Shown one piece after another: positions 37,107-50,117 of a stretch of 64,000 nucleotides of DNA. The notes under the pieces are model-generated. The model made no database searches, was not told where the DNA came from, and saw nothing but the letters and a program-made list of their open reading frames with translations. Position 1 is the first letter of the stretch; every line of letters begins with the position of its first letter. The translations under genes and the position numbers were made by a program. Origin of the DNA: Panonychus citri (lineage: Eukaryota; Arthropoda; Arachnida; Trombidiformes; Tetranychidae); NCBI RefSeq assembly GCF_014898815.1, contig NW_026515544.1:1-64000 (forward strand). The letters run 5' to 3'.

Positions 37107-37691
37107 TTCCTGCTAACCGAATATTTAACAGACTTGCCTACCAAATGTAAGCTATTTGAATGGGTTAGCACCAAGGAGAGAGACCGACCCTATGAAAATT
37201 TGTAATAAATGCTCTCATGTTGTAAAGAGCTCAGTCTCTCTCTCTCTCTCTCTCTTCCCTTTCTCTTGAATTCTAACCTCTGTCTTTCTTGTTCTCTACC
37301 GTCTCTCTCTCTCTCTCTACGATTGTAATACCAGATACACATATTTGTAATCTGCGCACTTGCGGATATTCTTCTCCTCCTACCAAAGAATAAGCTTTTC
37401 CTTGCAAACAATCTCGAAGAAGAGTCGCCACCTCTGTTTTCTCATCTCTTGAATCTCTTTTCACTTGTAATCGAACAAAAGAAAGAGAAACAGAGGTGGC
37501 GACTCGCGTGCCAATTGTATGTATCACACATTCTCCCTTCGAGTTGCTCTCTTTTCATCCTTTTCTTTTGTTTCTGTGGAATATTTATTTTTTGGGTTTA
37601 TTATTAATAAATTTAATTAACTTATTGTCTAAATTTAAATTGTGATTTTCTTTTTTAAAGTTGTTTGAAAGTCTATTCAAACAAAATAAAC
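37057..37691. other. nanos 3' region and FET-gene 5' flank with CT tracts
   Basis: Contains (CT)n runs at 37081-37106, 37234-37255 and 37302-37318, and the hairpin listed separately. Probably the nanos 3' UTR followed by the FET gene promoter, although the boundary is not visible. Confidence 0.5.
37422..37505. other. Strong 84-nt hairpin
   Basis: Positions 37422-37438 and 37489-37505 are perfect 17-bp inverted repeats (GAGTCGCCACCTCTGTT and its complement). After a one-base bulge the stem can extend by TCTC/GAGA and then TCTTTT/AAAAGA. The arms are GC-rich in an AT-rich setting. Possible roles are a microRNA-like precursor, a structural control element in the nanos 3' UTR, or a tiny fold-back element. 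I cannot choose among these. Confidence 0.6.
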
Positions 37692-39423
37692 ATGGACACA
37701 TATGAAAGTAGTGGCTATGGTGCTTCTGGCAGTTCTCATGGCGGAGGCTATATGGCAGGGGGATATGGATCTAATTCAGCTCCAGGCGGGTACAATTCTA
37801 GTGGATATGCATCTTCTAGTTATCCTCCTAGTGGTGGAGGCTATGGAGGTGGAGGAGGTTATGGTAGTGGTGGTGGCGGTGGTTATCAATCTCAGGGTCC
37901 ACCAGGTCCACCTGGACCACCTTCACATTCAACTGCTGGCGGTTATGGTAGTGGTGGTGGTGGTGGAGGAGGAGGAGGTGGGTACTCATCTCAAGGACCA
38001 CCCGGGCCACCTTCACATGGAGCTCAAGGAGGGTATGGTGGTGGCGGTGGTGGTGGATATCAATCACAAGGACCACCAGGACCACCTTCACATGCATCCC
38101 AAGGAGGTTATGGCGGTGGATATCAGTCACAGGGACCACCTTCACACTCAGCTCATGGAGGTTTGTATTTTTTGTTTTATTTTGTATTTTTGTCACTTGA
38201 TTTGTTTAAACTCATTGTCACTTTTTTCTTTTTAGCTGAATACATGCATGACACTGTATTTGTTTCGGGATTACCAAAAACAGCCACTGAGACTGATATT
38301 GCCGAATATTTTGGCTCCATTGGTTTAATAAAAGTAAGTAATTTTCTTCATCTTATACAATTTGAATCAATGTTAATTTTTGTTTTCTTATATTACAGAA
38401 AGATAAAAAAACTGGTAGAGATAAAATTTGGATCTATAGAGATAAAGACTCTGGTCAAAGCAAAGGAGAAGCCACTGTAACTTATGATGATCCTCCAACT
38501 GCCAATTCCTCGATATCATGGTTTAATGGTAAAGAACTGTGGGGAAATACAATTAAAGTAGAAATGGCTCAAAGAAAAGTACCACCAGGTGGATTTGTTC
38601 GTGGTGGAAGTAGAGGAGGAGGCAGTGGAGGAGGTCGAGGTCGAGGTGGACCCATGGGTGGAGGATTTGGGCGCGGAGGTGGAGGTGGACCCGGAGGTTA
38701 GTTTTTTTAATTTACTGAGATTACTTTACCATGATACTCATATGTTTCTCTTTTATTTCTTATCATCTATTCAAGGACCTGGTGGTCGATCTGGAGGTGG
38801 TGGTAGAGATGGAGACTGGAATTGTCCTAATCCAAGTTGTGGGAACAATAATTTCGCATGGAGGACAGAATGTAATCGATGTCAAGCACCAAAACCTGGA
38901 GGAGCTCCGGGCGGTTCAGATGGAGGTTCACTGCATTCAGAGGTAACTTTTTCTTTTATTTTGAATTTTCCATTGAGTACCAATCGACTAGAGTTTTTTT
39001 TTGTTACAAAATCTTTTGACAAGTGAGCATAGTTTCAAAAGCGATAAATTTGCGTTCTGTTTTTCACAGAATTCTATTTTATGTGTTTAGCTTTTAACTT
39101 GATTTTACCCTTTAAAGGCGCCAAAATAAATGAAAATTTTTCCATTAATACAGATGGCAGGAGATGGTATGAGACGTAATGGAGGAGGTATGCGCGGAGG
39201 TCGCGGTGGCTCCGGTGATCGAGGTGGTGGCCGTGGAATGGGCCGTGGAGGAATGGGAGGTAGCCGAGGAGGTTTTGGCCCTAGAGACGGTGATATGGGC
39301 AGTGGTCGAGGTCGTGGTGGCGGTGATGGTCCAAGGGGGGGTAGAGGAGGTGGTGGTCCACCAATGAGAGGGCGAGGTGGACCTATGCGCAGAGGTCATG
39401 ATAGACGTCCTGGACCATATTGA
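37692..39423 (+). CDS. caz: FET-family RNA-binding protein (cabeza/FUS/TAF15-like)
   Basis: A nuclear RNA- and DNA-binding protein of the FUS/EWS/TAF15 group, linked to transcription and splicing. Exons 37692-38160, 38236-38333, 38399-38696, 38776-38942 and 39154-39423 join in phase to 433 residues. The N-terminal low-complexity region is Gly/Tyr/Ser-rich with four copies of a Y[Q/S]SQGPP(GPP)SH unit. An RRM follows from about residue 160 (DTVFVSGLPKTATETDIAEYFG, RNP-1-like GEATVTYDDP, and GNTIKVEMAQ). Then come an RGG block, a RanBP2-type zinc finger (DWNCPNPSCGNNNFAWRTECNRC) and a final RGG-rich tail ending GPY. This domain order is diagnostic for the FET family. The 75-bp first and 65-bp second introns are very short. 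Long alternative frames here are artefacts of the GGN repeats. Confidence 0.93.
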
Positions 39424-39929
39424 TAGGATCTTATTAAATTCCTTCAGATCTCAAGTCATGCGGTCAAGGTCAACTTTTCCACAGAGATATCAATTTAATA
39501 CTCGTGGATTAGAACTTCTTTAACTTTTTCAAATGAGCAAAAAAAAACTCTGGTAACAAAGATTAAAGTCAAAAGACCTTTTGTAAAGCTATTTATCGAC
39601 ATAATTCAGTAATGAGAGTATAAAAAAAATGTCAGTTAATAAGCTAATAAGAGTTAGAAATACAAGTGTCATAAAAGAAGTAAATTAGTGAAAAAGCGCG
39701 AGAAACTCCACTTGTATTGAGACTCCGGTACAACTTAATCTCTCAACCCGCTCATTAAAGTGAAACGCACAATCAAAAAGATATAAGAAAAAAGAAGTTC
39801 AGTAATCGAATAAAATTGGAAGCCATTGCCCTTTACCTCTTCAGACATTAAAAGGGTTGAGAAAAGAAAATAATTCAAATTGAGAGATAAAAGGTTGGAT
39901 TAAAAGCTTTGTGATTACGCTAAATATCA

Positions 39930-40688
39930 ATGACATTTGATTAGCTTTTTTACTTTTTTATTTTTTCCATTTTAATCTTCATCTTCATCTTTCACATGGT
40001 CACCATTCTACTATGATTATTGCTCTCGGCTATTTAGATTATCTCATGTACTTCCTATTCTCTTCCTACTTTCCTTCATATTAATTGCTTTGACTTTGAT
40101 AGAAATGTCACCAATCTTTAGAAAAAGTTTAGATTAACAGATCTGTTAATTAAATGAACAAGAGACTCACCGAGAATTTATCTTGATGATTATTTGAATC
40201 AATCATTAGAATTGGAATAATTTTATTAGAAAAAGATGATAATGGAACCCGGAAAAATCAAAAAGAATCAAATGAAATATGAAGATGAAGATTGATAAAA
40301 GTTCCGAAAAGAAATAAAAAAGGAAGATAATAAATGATGTTTTTCTTGTTAATCTTATGAATAAATGTATTGCCCTTTTGTGGCCATTCCAATGATCTCA
40401 AACAACCGGATTATTGATTTTCTTTGCAAGAATCAAGGGGAAAGTAAAGGTAAGTATTTTTCTAATTCTCCATCTTCATCTTCATCTCTGATCTTTAATC
40501 ATCTCTCTCTCTTTACCTCCCTTTCTCTCTTCTTTCTATTATCTCATCATCATCTTCTTAATCCACACTCAGTCCAACCCTCCCGATCTGTGGATCCACC
40601 AAGTACCAGGTAAGAAGAGACCGGTCTTGGCCCGTCTTCTTATTGACCTTAACTGCCCACCACAGGTTATAAAGAAACCAAATACTCC
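39930..40688 (+). repeat. Left arm of 0.76-kb inverted repeat
   Basis: Matches the reverse complement of 42933-43692. The best block is the inner 250 bp, for example GACCGGTCTTGGCCCGTCTT and the Leu-Asn-Pro-His-like AATCCACACTCAGTCCAACC region. The outer part is patchier but includes GAAATGTCACCAATCTTT and TATTTAGATTATCTCATGTA. Confidence 0.85.
40668..40674 (+). promoter_or_regulatory. TATA box of the secreted-protein gene
   Basis: TATAAAG with a TCATTT initiator-like site about 30 bp downstream. It lies in the inverted-repeat arm. The matching position of the other arm reads TTTAAAA, so the box is not conserved there. Confidence 0.5.
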
Positions 40689-40827
40689 AGTGAAAGTCAT
40701 TTACATTTAAACTTCACTCTGGGATCAGTTAACTTGAAAAACTTTAATTGTGCTCAATTGAAACGGGAACATTTTTTTTCCAATTGTGATCAGCGAAAGT
40801 GTTGTTACAATAATTAACTCAATCAAA

Positions 40828-42413
40828 ATGAAAGGATTAATCATCTCAATCTTTATTGTTTCTCTTTTTGTAATCGGTAAGATTTTTATTCATTCATTAA
40901 TAATTTCATCTAATCCTGGAATCAAGTTGATTGATAAGTCACTTGATTACTGATTCAACTTTTATTAGAATTGAAATTAACATGGAATATTTAATTGAAC
41001 ATAATTTTCTACAATTAATTGGTGACTGTTTTTTTTTGGTTATTCGATTAATTTTTTTCTCTCTTATTACAATTAAGGTAATGGTTTACCTGTTGCTGGA
41101 CCTGTTGTTGAATCAGTTGAATCAAAATCAAGTGGATCAACTGAATCAATCCTTTTCTATGGATCTAAATCAGAAACTGTCGTTCCATCAGTTGATGGAG
41201 TTGAAGGTAATTCGGTTGTCAATGATTTAGTTGCTGCTCCAGTTTCATCAGTTGGCTTAGATGAGATCTCGCCAGTGGCTGATAAATCAAAATCACCAGT
41301 GGTCTCTAATCAGGATGAAATTTCAGTTGACAAACTCGCCACTGTGTCAACAATTATCTCTGATTCAGTTCCCGAAAAGAAAGTAAAAAAAGGTAAATCA
41401 GATGAAGGTAAATCTTCAACTGTACAAAAAGTTCAGAAAGTGGAAAGTTCAGAAAAAGTTGCTGAGGTTCCAGTTGCATCGCCATCAGTTGCTGAAGTTC
41501 AAACTGAAGCTCCATCTCAATACTCAGCAGGAGTTTCAGAGGATTCAGTTGCCAAGAATTCACCCCAAGTGGCTCCAGTTGCTGATTCTGTTCCTGTAGC
41601 TGTTGCTCTCGCTGCACCAACCATCAAGGTTGTTCCTGTCAAAGCTGATGAGGTTAAGCCTGAAGCAACTGCTGCCTCTGCTTCATCCTCCAGCTCAGAT
41701 ATTTCAGCTTATCTTGCTGAGCCAATCAACCAGGCAACCAAATTACTTGTTGACCTTGAACAACAGATAAAAGGTTATCTCAATACTGACTTGAAAGATG
41801 ATGCTGCATCCACTTTGAGTCCACTTTCTTATGGAGCTGGTTCAGAAGAGCCCGCTATTGAGCCCAGTTCAACTGATGCCCGTCAAAATGAGCAAATTGC
41901 TGGTATGGTTGATCAAATCGAAATGACCATTCACAATCTTGATGTAAGTCTTGACCATTTAAATCACTTTTCTCCTCATTTCTAACCATTTTCCACCTCT
42001 AATCTAATCAATAGCAATCAATTGAAGATTTGATGGCCAATCGACGATACATGACCGCCGCTATGATGCGATCAATGAGATCCTATTTACGAGGAGTACA
42101 AAACAATTTACAACGTCTTCAGAATCGACTTCGAGCCCTTCAAGCTGTTGCATCTTCAGCTTCTGCCCCACCCGCTGACGATGGCTCAGGAACTGCTGGC
42201 TATCCAAGCAACGCTTTCTTTGAAAGTTTAAGGTAAATAAACTGATTGATTGTGATCAACAATTTAAGTCAACAACAAACTAATAAAACTTTGTTTCCTT
42301 TCAAAATTCACAGAGTTCGAGTTAACCGAATCACAACCGACATTACCAACCTCATGAACCGAATGAGATCAACTTTGGTTTCATCAACCACTGCCAGACC
42401 GTTCAGTGGTTAA
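40828..42413 (+). CDS. Orphan secreted protein, Ser/Val/Ala-rich, 410 residues
   Basis: I do not recognise this family. Exons 40828-40876, 41078-41943, 42015-42232 and 42314-42413 join in phase (introns 200, 71 and 81 bp). A signal peptide (MKGLIISIFIVSLFVIG) is encoded by exon 1, which is typical of secreted arthropod proteins. Residues 18 to about 230 are low-complexity with repeated PV, SV and EV dipeptides and a short Lys-rich patch (KKVKKGK). Residues 235-410 look folded: an amphipathic helix around the AEPINQATKLLVDLEQQIKGYL segment, a second around IAGMVDQIEMTIHNLD, and an Arg-rich helical region with Met repeats (RRYMTAAMMRSMRSYLRGVQ), a possible helical-bundle or coiled-coil domain. 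It could be a cuticle, silk or saliva component. No motif decides. It is bracketed by inverted repeats. Confidence 0.8.
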
Positions 42414-42932
42414 TCAATCATCACAATCACCCACCTTAACCCACCTTAACCCACCTCAGGTAATAATTTACTTGCACAGGATGTATAATAACGGGTCATC
42501 GTTTGATTAAATTATTACAATTTTCACCTAATCAACTCAACTCACTTTCATTATCAATTCAATTTCAATAAAAACCAACATGTTTAACAACATAACAATA
42601 TCAAGATGATCTCTGTAGTTAATTTTTTTTACCAATTCATACGCAAACTTAATTGAATGACAATTAACTGATAATTGTTGGTTAATTTGTGTTATTAATT
42701 CAAAAAGTGTATCATTTTCATTTGTGGTGCATGAGAAATTCAGTTTTAAGTGAAACTTTGGTTATTCAGTTCTTGGTTAACTATTGTGTTTCCAATTCAT
42801 AGCAATCAGCTAATTACCCATGAAAATGAGATAAATTTACTCTAATCACACAATGGTGATTAAATTGACTATTAAAATTTACTGAAGCTCAACCATTGGG
42901 AATGAAAACTATTGACCACATGTAATCATTGA

Positions 42933-43080
42933 GGTATTTGGTTTCTTTAAAACCTCTGGGCAGTTAAGGTCAATAAGAAGACGGGCCAAGACCGGTCTCT
43001 TCATACCTGGTACTTGATTGATCCACAGATCGGGAGGGGGTTGGACTGAGTGTGGATTAAGAAGATGATGATGATAAGGT

Positions 43081-43128
<48 letters not shown>

Positions 43129-43692
43129 AGATGAATAAAGACTTGACCTTCACCTTGACCATAAACTTATACAAAGAAATCTCAATGTTCATTAAAAGAG
43201 CAATTTATTTATTCATGAGAATAACAAGAAAATCATCTTTTATTGTATTTCTTTTTTTTTCAAATTCTTTTTCATTTAATCCAATGTAATATCTGAGTTT
43301 CTATTAATATTATCAAATGTAAACGTTGATGATTCTTTACTTTTCCGGGTTTTTTTTCATTCTTTTTCTGATAAATTATCCATGTAGTAGCTCAATGAAA
43401 CGATTCAAATGATCATGATGATTATCAGCTACTATCTTATTGATCAAACACAATCTTTTCTGTTAATCTCATCTTTTTCTAAGTAAATCAGATTGGTGAC
43501 ATTTCTATCAGAGTCAAAACCAATTAACTGAATAAAGAGTAGGAAGTACATGAGATAATCTAAATAGCCGAAAGCAATAATTATGAGGGAATAGTGACCA
43601 TATAAAAGATTAAGATTAAGATTAAGATTAAAGTTTAAAAAAAGATATAAATGGGTTGTGACAAGAAAAAGAAATAATCAAATGTCATTAAC
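42933..43692 (-). repeat. Right arm of 0.76-kb inverted repeat
   Basis: The reverse complement of 39930-40688, with an added (AG)n run at 43085-43125. No gene follows it in the mirrored orientation, so it looks like a displaced promoter copy. Confidence 0.85.
43085..43125. repeat. (AG)n microsatellite
   Basis: About 20 GA units in the right inverted-repeat arm. The left arm has only short CT runs at the matching place. Confidence 0.9.
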
Positions 43693-46600
43693 TGTTTCAT
43701 TCCAATCTTACCGAATGTTGTTTTCTGATTATCATTAAGATTATCTCATTGATTGATTGATAATTGATCGTTAACGAGCTTTAAATTGTTGCAATTGATG
43801 GAAAATCTCAATGAGATTTTTAATCTGATACTTTTATTCAACCTTTCAGATAATATTAATAGTTGATCCCTCGGATTAAACTAATCACCATCATCCATAG
43901 ATCACCAATTGATCATGATGGATATTCAATTCTGTCAAATGATTTAGTAATATCACAATCAATTGGTGTCTTTAATTTTTATCTAATGGCTTTTATTATC
44001 TGTGTATGGATTTCATGGTGATAATAATCATGCAAACGATATTACTGTTTGATTATGAATCGTCACCCACTGGGAATGATTAACTATTTTTATCTCTGTC
44101 AGTTTAACCATGTTAATGTTTGTATTTAATTGGTTTAAAATGTTTTACCTACTGAAAAAAAAGGATAATCATGAGGTATAAAAATGATAAACAACATTTT
44201 AATCATGAAAATATTCATATAAATTCAACTCCCTGTAGGTGGTGAGAGTTGTTTCAAATATAAATAATGAGTTTCTATTCAAGTGGAAAGATTGAAAAAC
44301 TATTCTGGTAAAGTTCATTAGGAAATTCAGGATTTACAAGGAACATTCTGTTCAATTCTCATCCCCACTTAAATATATATATAATCATAACCATGAATGA
44401 ATCGACCATTAAGTTAATCCAATTCAATTTTGAGAACATCATTAAATGGATTGATATACATTCCGACATAATAATAATCATGATGATGGTTAACATGATA
44501 ATAATATCTGAATGTAATGATTTATTTCATGGGAATGTAGAGTTGAAGTTAACTTTTAATATTCTAATACAGTAATGGAGTTACATGAATTGCTACTGAA
44601 AATCATGATGATGTCTGCAAATTTACTGAATTGAATAACTTACTCAGTTGATGATATATAATATTTGATAAGATAATGATATTTAATACAATGAAAGTGA
44701 ATCAAGGTAACTATGGTGGAAACTGATTTCCAATGGAAACTGATTATTTCTCGGCATTTTCATTTCAGTCCATATTCACTGATGATTATTATGGTGATTA
44801 TACATTAGTGTAAAGTGATAACATGTAAATCTGAATATTGCCTGAGGGTTTAATATGAGAAATGAATAAAGAGACTCAGCTATTCATATAAATTGTTTGC
44901 TTAATCATCTCGCAGAAAATACTTTTTTCAAATGATTAACTGGCTGAATTAATGATAGTCTAGTGAGTCTAATATGTACTCTAATTTTTAGTCTATTGTC
45001 ATACTAATTGATTATTAAAATCGAGATTGAAAAAAATCACATTTGATTGACACCAACGAGAAAACAATTTGCATACCTGATCAACTTAGCACAAATTCAG
45101 AATAAATTGTCAGACAAATTTGATTGCATGATTGATTAAAATTACAGAAAATGATTGTATTTCATTTAATCGTTTGTCTTCATGAATCGTGAACCATTTT
45201 ATCCAAAAAAAAGTCGAATACTTAATAAGTGAGAAGTTCAGAATTGAAGAGCTGTAGGAAAAAAAGTTCGAGACTGTTGAGGTTGTATAAAGTTTGTTTC
45301 TAACTCGAAAGACGATTAACAATCTACCGAAATAAATTATTTAATTGTAACGAAAACTCGAATCAACGTAGAAAAGTAGCCATCGATTAATATTAATTTT
45401 ATCTGTTCTAATTTAGAGACAATTCTTGATTCAGCATTAGTACATATTATTAGGTTATTATTATTAGTTGGAAACTCGGAATTGTAAATGATATTAGAGA
45501 TCGAGAAAAGAAGCTTTTTTAACTAGTTGGTTAAATTTAATTCTAGTTAAACAATTTGTTTTAATTGTCAGAGTTATCTTGACAATATCGAGTGTATAAT
45601 TGTCAATTTGACAGATTAGTACTTGTATGAGCACAATTGATGTGACATTTTTAGTTTGTCAAGAGCTGAACTCAGAACTTTACATGGGCATTATTCAGAT
45701 ATCTGATTTCTCTCAGTTCTGTTACCTCTTGATCAATGAAATGATCAAAATCATGCATCATGATTATCTGATTGTCTGAGCGAGTAATTTACTTAACAGC
45801 AAAGGGAATCATGAATGTTTTATATGAATGACCAGTGAAAATAAGCAATATTTTTCAATTTAAATTGAGGGATAAAGAGGTCGCATCTAAATTATTGATT
45901 GCAATTTACTGATTGTCCAGATTCTAAATTTGATTGAAATTTATTATTATCTGAATAATACTTTACGATTTACAACAGTTAAGCTAAACAAATAGACAAT
46001 TTAACTGAGTTAAATTTGTTTACACCTATGGAAACAGAAACACTTTGAAAAGTAAATGTTTCTAAAGTTAATTCGAGAAAGAATTTGCAAATAAATTATT
46101 CTTCTCATGAAGAAATACCTTTTTCATCATTATTCACCTTGATGATTACATGATAATCAGCCATTGATCATCTAAATTGAAGATAATCGACATGATTAAC
46201 GAATGAAATCAACAAATCGTAACGTTTTTGAACGTAATGAAAATGAATGAAGAACTGAATTAAAAGTAATCATTATACAAGACAATTCAAAGAATTTTCC
46301 ACTTTTAGTTGTCTCAGTTACAATTAAAATAACAATTAGTATTTAATTGTTAGGCTTGGATTCATTCATCAGTCATGTTGATAAAAATAATTGTGATACT
46401 AAATGTAAATAAATTAATTCAAACAATTGAGTATCAAAATCTCATTAAAATTCATCGTAGAAAACTAAAAGTTAACAATCAAAGAAATGCAAACAGAATG
46501 AAACATTTCCATGATACTAATTACTACCATTTAATTATAAACAATCAACAGTAGTACAACTCAAGTTAAAACGATTAATCTTACAGTTGATGATCCGTTT

Positions 46601-49600
46601 TGCTAGAGAAATGGCCTCCATACAAAGTACGATTGCTGATCCAAAAGAAAACACTGAATATGAAATTATTTCTTCGTTTGAACTTTCACCGTTCGCGTAA
46701 AACGCACTTCCGACGGAAAATTTGGCCTTAATTTGCGTTTTCATTCAGGACACATTATCCCTGTTACCTTGATACTCAATCACCACGAGACTTTGTCATG
46801 AGTTATTTCAGCAATTCGATGATTGAGTTTCAGTGATAGAAAAAGCCTTCCAGGTAAATTGGTTATTAAATTGATAGGTGACAATCAATGACACTAAATA
46901 TTGACTGTGATTACAGTTTCAACATTATGATGAGGTGATTGATTGATTTATAAATTACAAGTTTCAAAAGGAGTTAAATTGATGAGCCAAGATTTCATGA
47001 GCTAAAAAAAGATGAAACTTTTTTCTCATTTGAATTTCTTATTCCAATTTGATTTACTATCTTTTTATCTGAATATTGAATCAAAGTTTTTCTTGAAATA
47101 TGAATCGTGATTTTAACCATGGAAGATGATCAGACATGGGATTTGATCCAGTTCAGTTTATAACTTGCCTGTCAACGTATGTAATTTGATTCCAAGTGCA
47201 AAAGTTAAAATAACAATCAAATTGTCTCATTGCTGTATTACCAACGATGGATAATATTCAGATCGCATCATGATATTTTATTTGAATGGTAGTTAGAATT
47301 TCTATTGAATGATGAAAGAGCAATATTATTTTTATGTTTACGGTCAATGGAACATGATGATAACCTGATGCATCAAAATCCAATTCCAATTCCAAGTTAA
47401 AGTTCATGTAACATACATGAACTATTATCTTTGATGTTTTGTTTGTACATCTATCGCTTTTCAATAGGGATGCATGGGATCAAATTCTGAAGCAATTTAA
47501 ATGGGAAAACATGATAAAAAGTTACAATTTTGTCTAAAATTACAAATTCAAATTGAACACATTGAGTATAGTTATCTGAATATCTCTGTTTGACAACCGA
47601 GAGACTAAGTAGAAACTTCATCTTCTAGAATTTCAATTGATTTTCATGAGCATCAAATGATCATTTGATAACTAAATCGTCATCTTTATTGTCATTATTT
47701 ACTCTATTTAATGAATTCAACTACTATATTGTGCAAAAAAGGCTCTAATTCAGTTAAATTAATATAAAAAAAATCTAACGAAGCGAAAAAAGGTCAATAT
47801 TGATCCATAAGTTTGTTATGATCGTAGAGATATTTTTTTAAACGTAACATGATATTCATTCTGGAATCATTGTAGAATTTATTTAATTATTAAATGAAAA
47901 TAAACTCTTTCCGTAAGACAATTAGAAAAAATTGTAACTAACATTAATAATGAAACAGAAAAGTTCAGGGTCAAACTCTCAGTGGTCAAAACTTTTCCAG
48001 AACTTTATCCCAATGGTCATCATTTTCTCCTTTTAATTATTTGACTCAGCACTCGTTTTGATGGTGAAATTAACTGACCATAAAAATAATTGTGACCATT
48101 TACTGATTATCAATGAGAATGTAAACAACAAGACAAAAGTCAAAACCATATTGACTGAAATAATCAATGTTTTTTTTCCTGTTCCATGATAACCTAATAT
48201 TAGATTCATTATTATTATCGTCATCATCTCCTCATGATGATTATATTAAGTTACTCAACAAGAAGTAAAAACAATAATAACAATAGTCGATTGAGATTAT
48301 AATGATGATGATGTGGATAATGATGATCAACAGTATAATCAATACACTCTGTATGAATTGAATAGTGATCCAGTTTTTGCCTCCTTATTGTTACTTAGAC
48401 AATTTTGACCATTCTAGTAAATAGACTGGTCACTCCCTTGGACTTAGTGACCATCAAAATATTAGAGATATTCCTGTATATATTTATTATAATATTGATC
48501 ATCATCTATCTTTCTCTATCTCCCTTGATTAATCAACTACTGAGAGAGACACTGAATTCCCACATCTTCTTACTACTATCTTGGGTCAACTGGACAGTTT
48601 AGCCTCTGTACTAGTGGTCATCTTTACTTTTTGGATGGTCAATACTTACCTACTTGTCTTTAACTTATCAATCTAATTTTGAGTGATGAGGATGATTAAA
48701 AATATGATCAATATTATAATAATAATCTTTTCAACTGAATCCACATGCTAACACTAAAGTTGATTAAGACATGAAAGTTTCTTCCGGTTTTCATGGCAAG
48801 TAATTTAATCAAATATTGGTCAATGTTTTCATCCTCATCATCACCTAACCCACTTTGACCCAATGTTTATGAAATGTTTTCAACATGATCATCTAAATGA
48901 TGTATATACAAGTTTCTTCAAGTACATTCTGGCATAATGAGTCCGATATAATCATGATAATCTCATTGGAGGAACTGAAAATTCAGCAAAGAGGAAATAA
49001 CTATTCTCATCATGTAATATTGTAAAAACTTTTGATTCTCTGTGCAAATAAAGCGATTTATCTTACATTTTTTGTTTATTTTTCTTCCTCTTGGACTAAA
49101 GTTTAACTTCCTGGATATAATATGATTCTGATATACTCATTGTAGGAGAAAAAAAGTTCTGACTGAATTTCTTTCAGTAAGAAGCAAAGATAATTTGATA
49201 AACTTTTTGCATCTCATTTTTTGCTTCCTCAAGCTTCATAAAATCCTTGACAATTGTATTTAAAGCATTAACATTTCCATAAATCTGAACTTATTTCCTA
49301 TTCTAAATATTATGAATGAATTAATTTTCTTGACGTATATTAATATATGTAGTTAATCTGAAATTAATTGTATTTGGTGATGAAATAATTTTACTCACCA
49401 GACATGTTAATTTCTGTATAAACCGTATTGCAATTAACTTAATTAGCAAAGCAGAAATGGAGTTTGGTTAAATTGGAAAGTGTCAGATCTTTATTTCAAA
49501 TTGTATAATCATAATTGAAATTAATGATACAATTTATTCAATATTAAGTGTTAATTGTTTACTTTTGAAATTTTAATTTCGCTCAATTGGTTTATAATTG

Positions 49601-50091
49601 AATGAAATTAATGGATTTTTACTGAAAAAAAAAATTATTAAACTAATTCAATTGATAGTTTGAAAAGTTTTTACGACCCATGAGAATTGAAGGAAATGGA
49701 AAACTAATCAGTTGATAATATCGAAACAATTTGTTGATTGTTGGTGAAAAAAATAACAATAAAGTTTCAGTTTTCCAGATGAAATTCTGTTAACATGAAA
49801 TAACAATTTCCGTTGAATAGCAAGAGAAAAAGAGAACCGAATTAAATTAATGGGTTATCCTTTACAACGATGATCATATTATTACTAAACCGATATTTTT
49901 TCACCTTAATACAGTTTCACCTTCTCACTTCCTCTTCCTCTTTTTACTCTCAAGATGCTGAGGAAAAAAAACAATCTGCCTTTGGGTAAGGAAAAGCTTA
50001 ATAGATGAACAAATTTCTAGATCAGAAAAAGTAACGAAAAAAAGTTTTCTCCAACTAATGATCATTTTCGAGTTCTAATACTTTTTCTATC
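43693..50091. other. Gene-poor AT-rich region rich in TCATGAT words
   Basis: No host gene is identified over 6.4 kb. The sequence differs in texture from the first 43 kb: words such as ATCATGATGATTATC and GAAAATATTCATG recur on both strands. A minus-strand frame at 46744-46535 encodes about 69 residues with one hydrophobic segment and a plausible donor, but remains unassigned. Confidence 0.4.
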
Positions 50092-50100
50092 CATCGAAAG
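50092..50100. repeat. Left 9-bp target-site duplication of MULE
   Basis: CATCGAAAG directly precedes the element and recurs at 52143-52151. The match extends by chance or slippage to 12 bp. Confidence 0.85.
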
Positions 50101-50117
50101 GGGCTCGTCTCATTTAG

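Larger units (their letters stand above)
39424..40827. other. FET 3' flank and promoter region of secreted-protein gene
   Basis: From about 39930 this is the left arm of an inverted repeat. No other gene is seen. A TATAAAG at 40668 is the likely promoter of the 40828 gene. Confidence 0.5.

Noticed and set aside
37702..38235. Val/Met-rich and His-rich frames over the FET gene
   Set aside because: They are alternative readings of GGN repeats. The frame from 37692 leads into the RRM and zinc finger.
41354..41620. Gln/Leu-rich antisense frame in the secreted-protein gene
   Set aside because: It mirrors the Ser/Val/Glu repeats of the sense exon. The sense model has a signal peptide and four clean splice junctions.
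48405..48602. Hydrophobic 65-residue frame
   Set aside because: Ile/Leu-rich translation of AT-rich DNA with no start context, no homologue known to me and no neighbouring exon.
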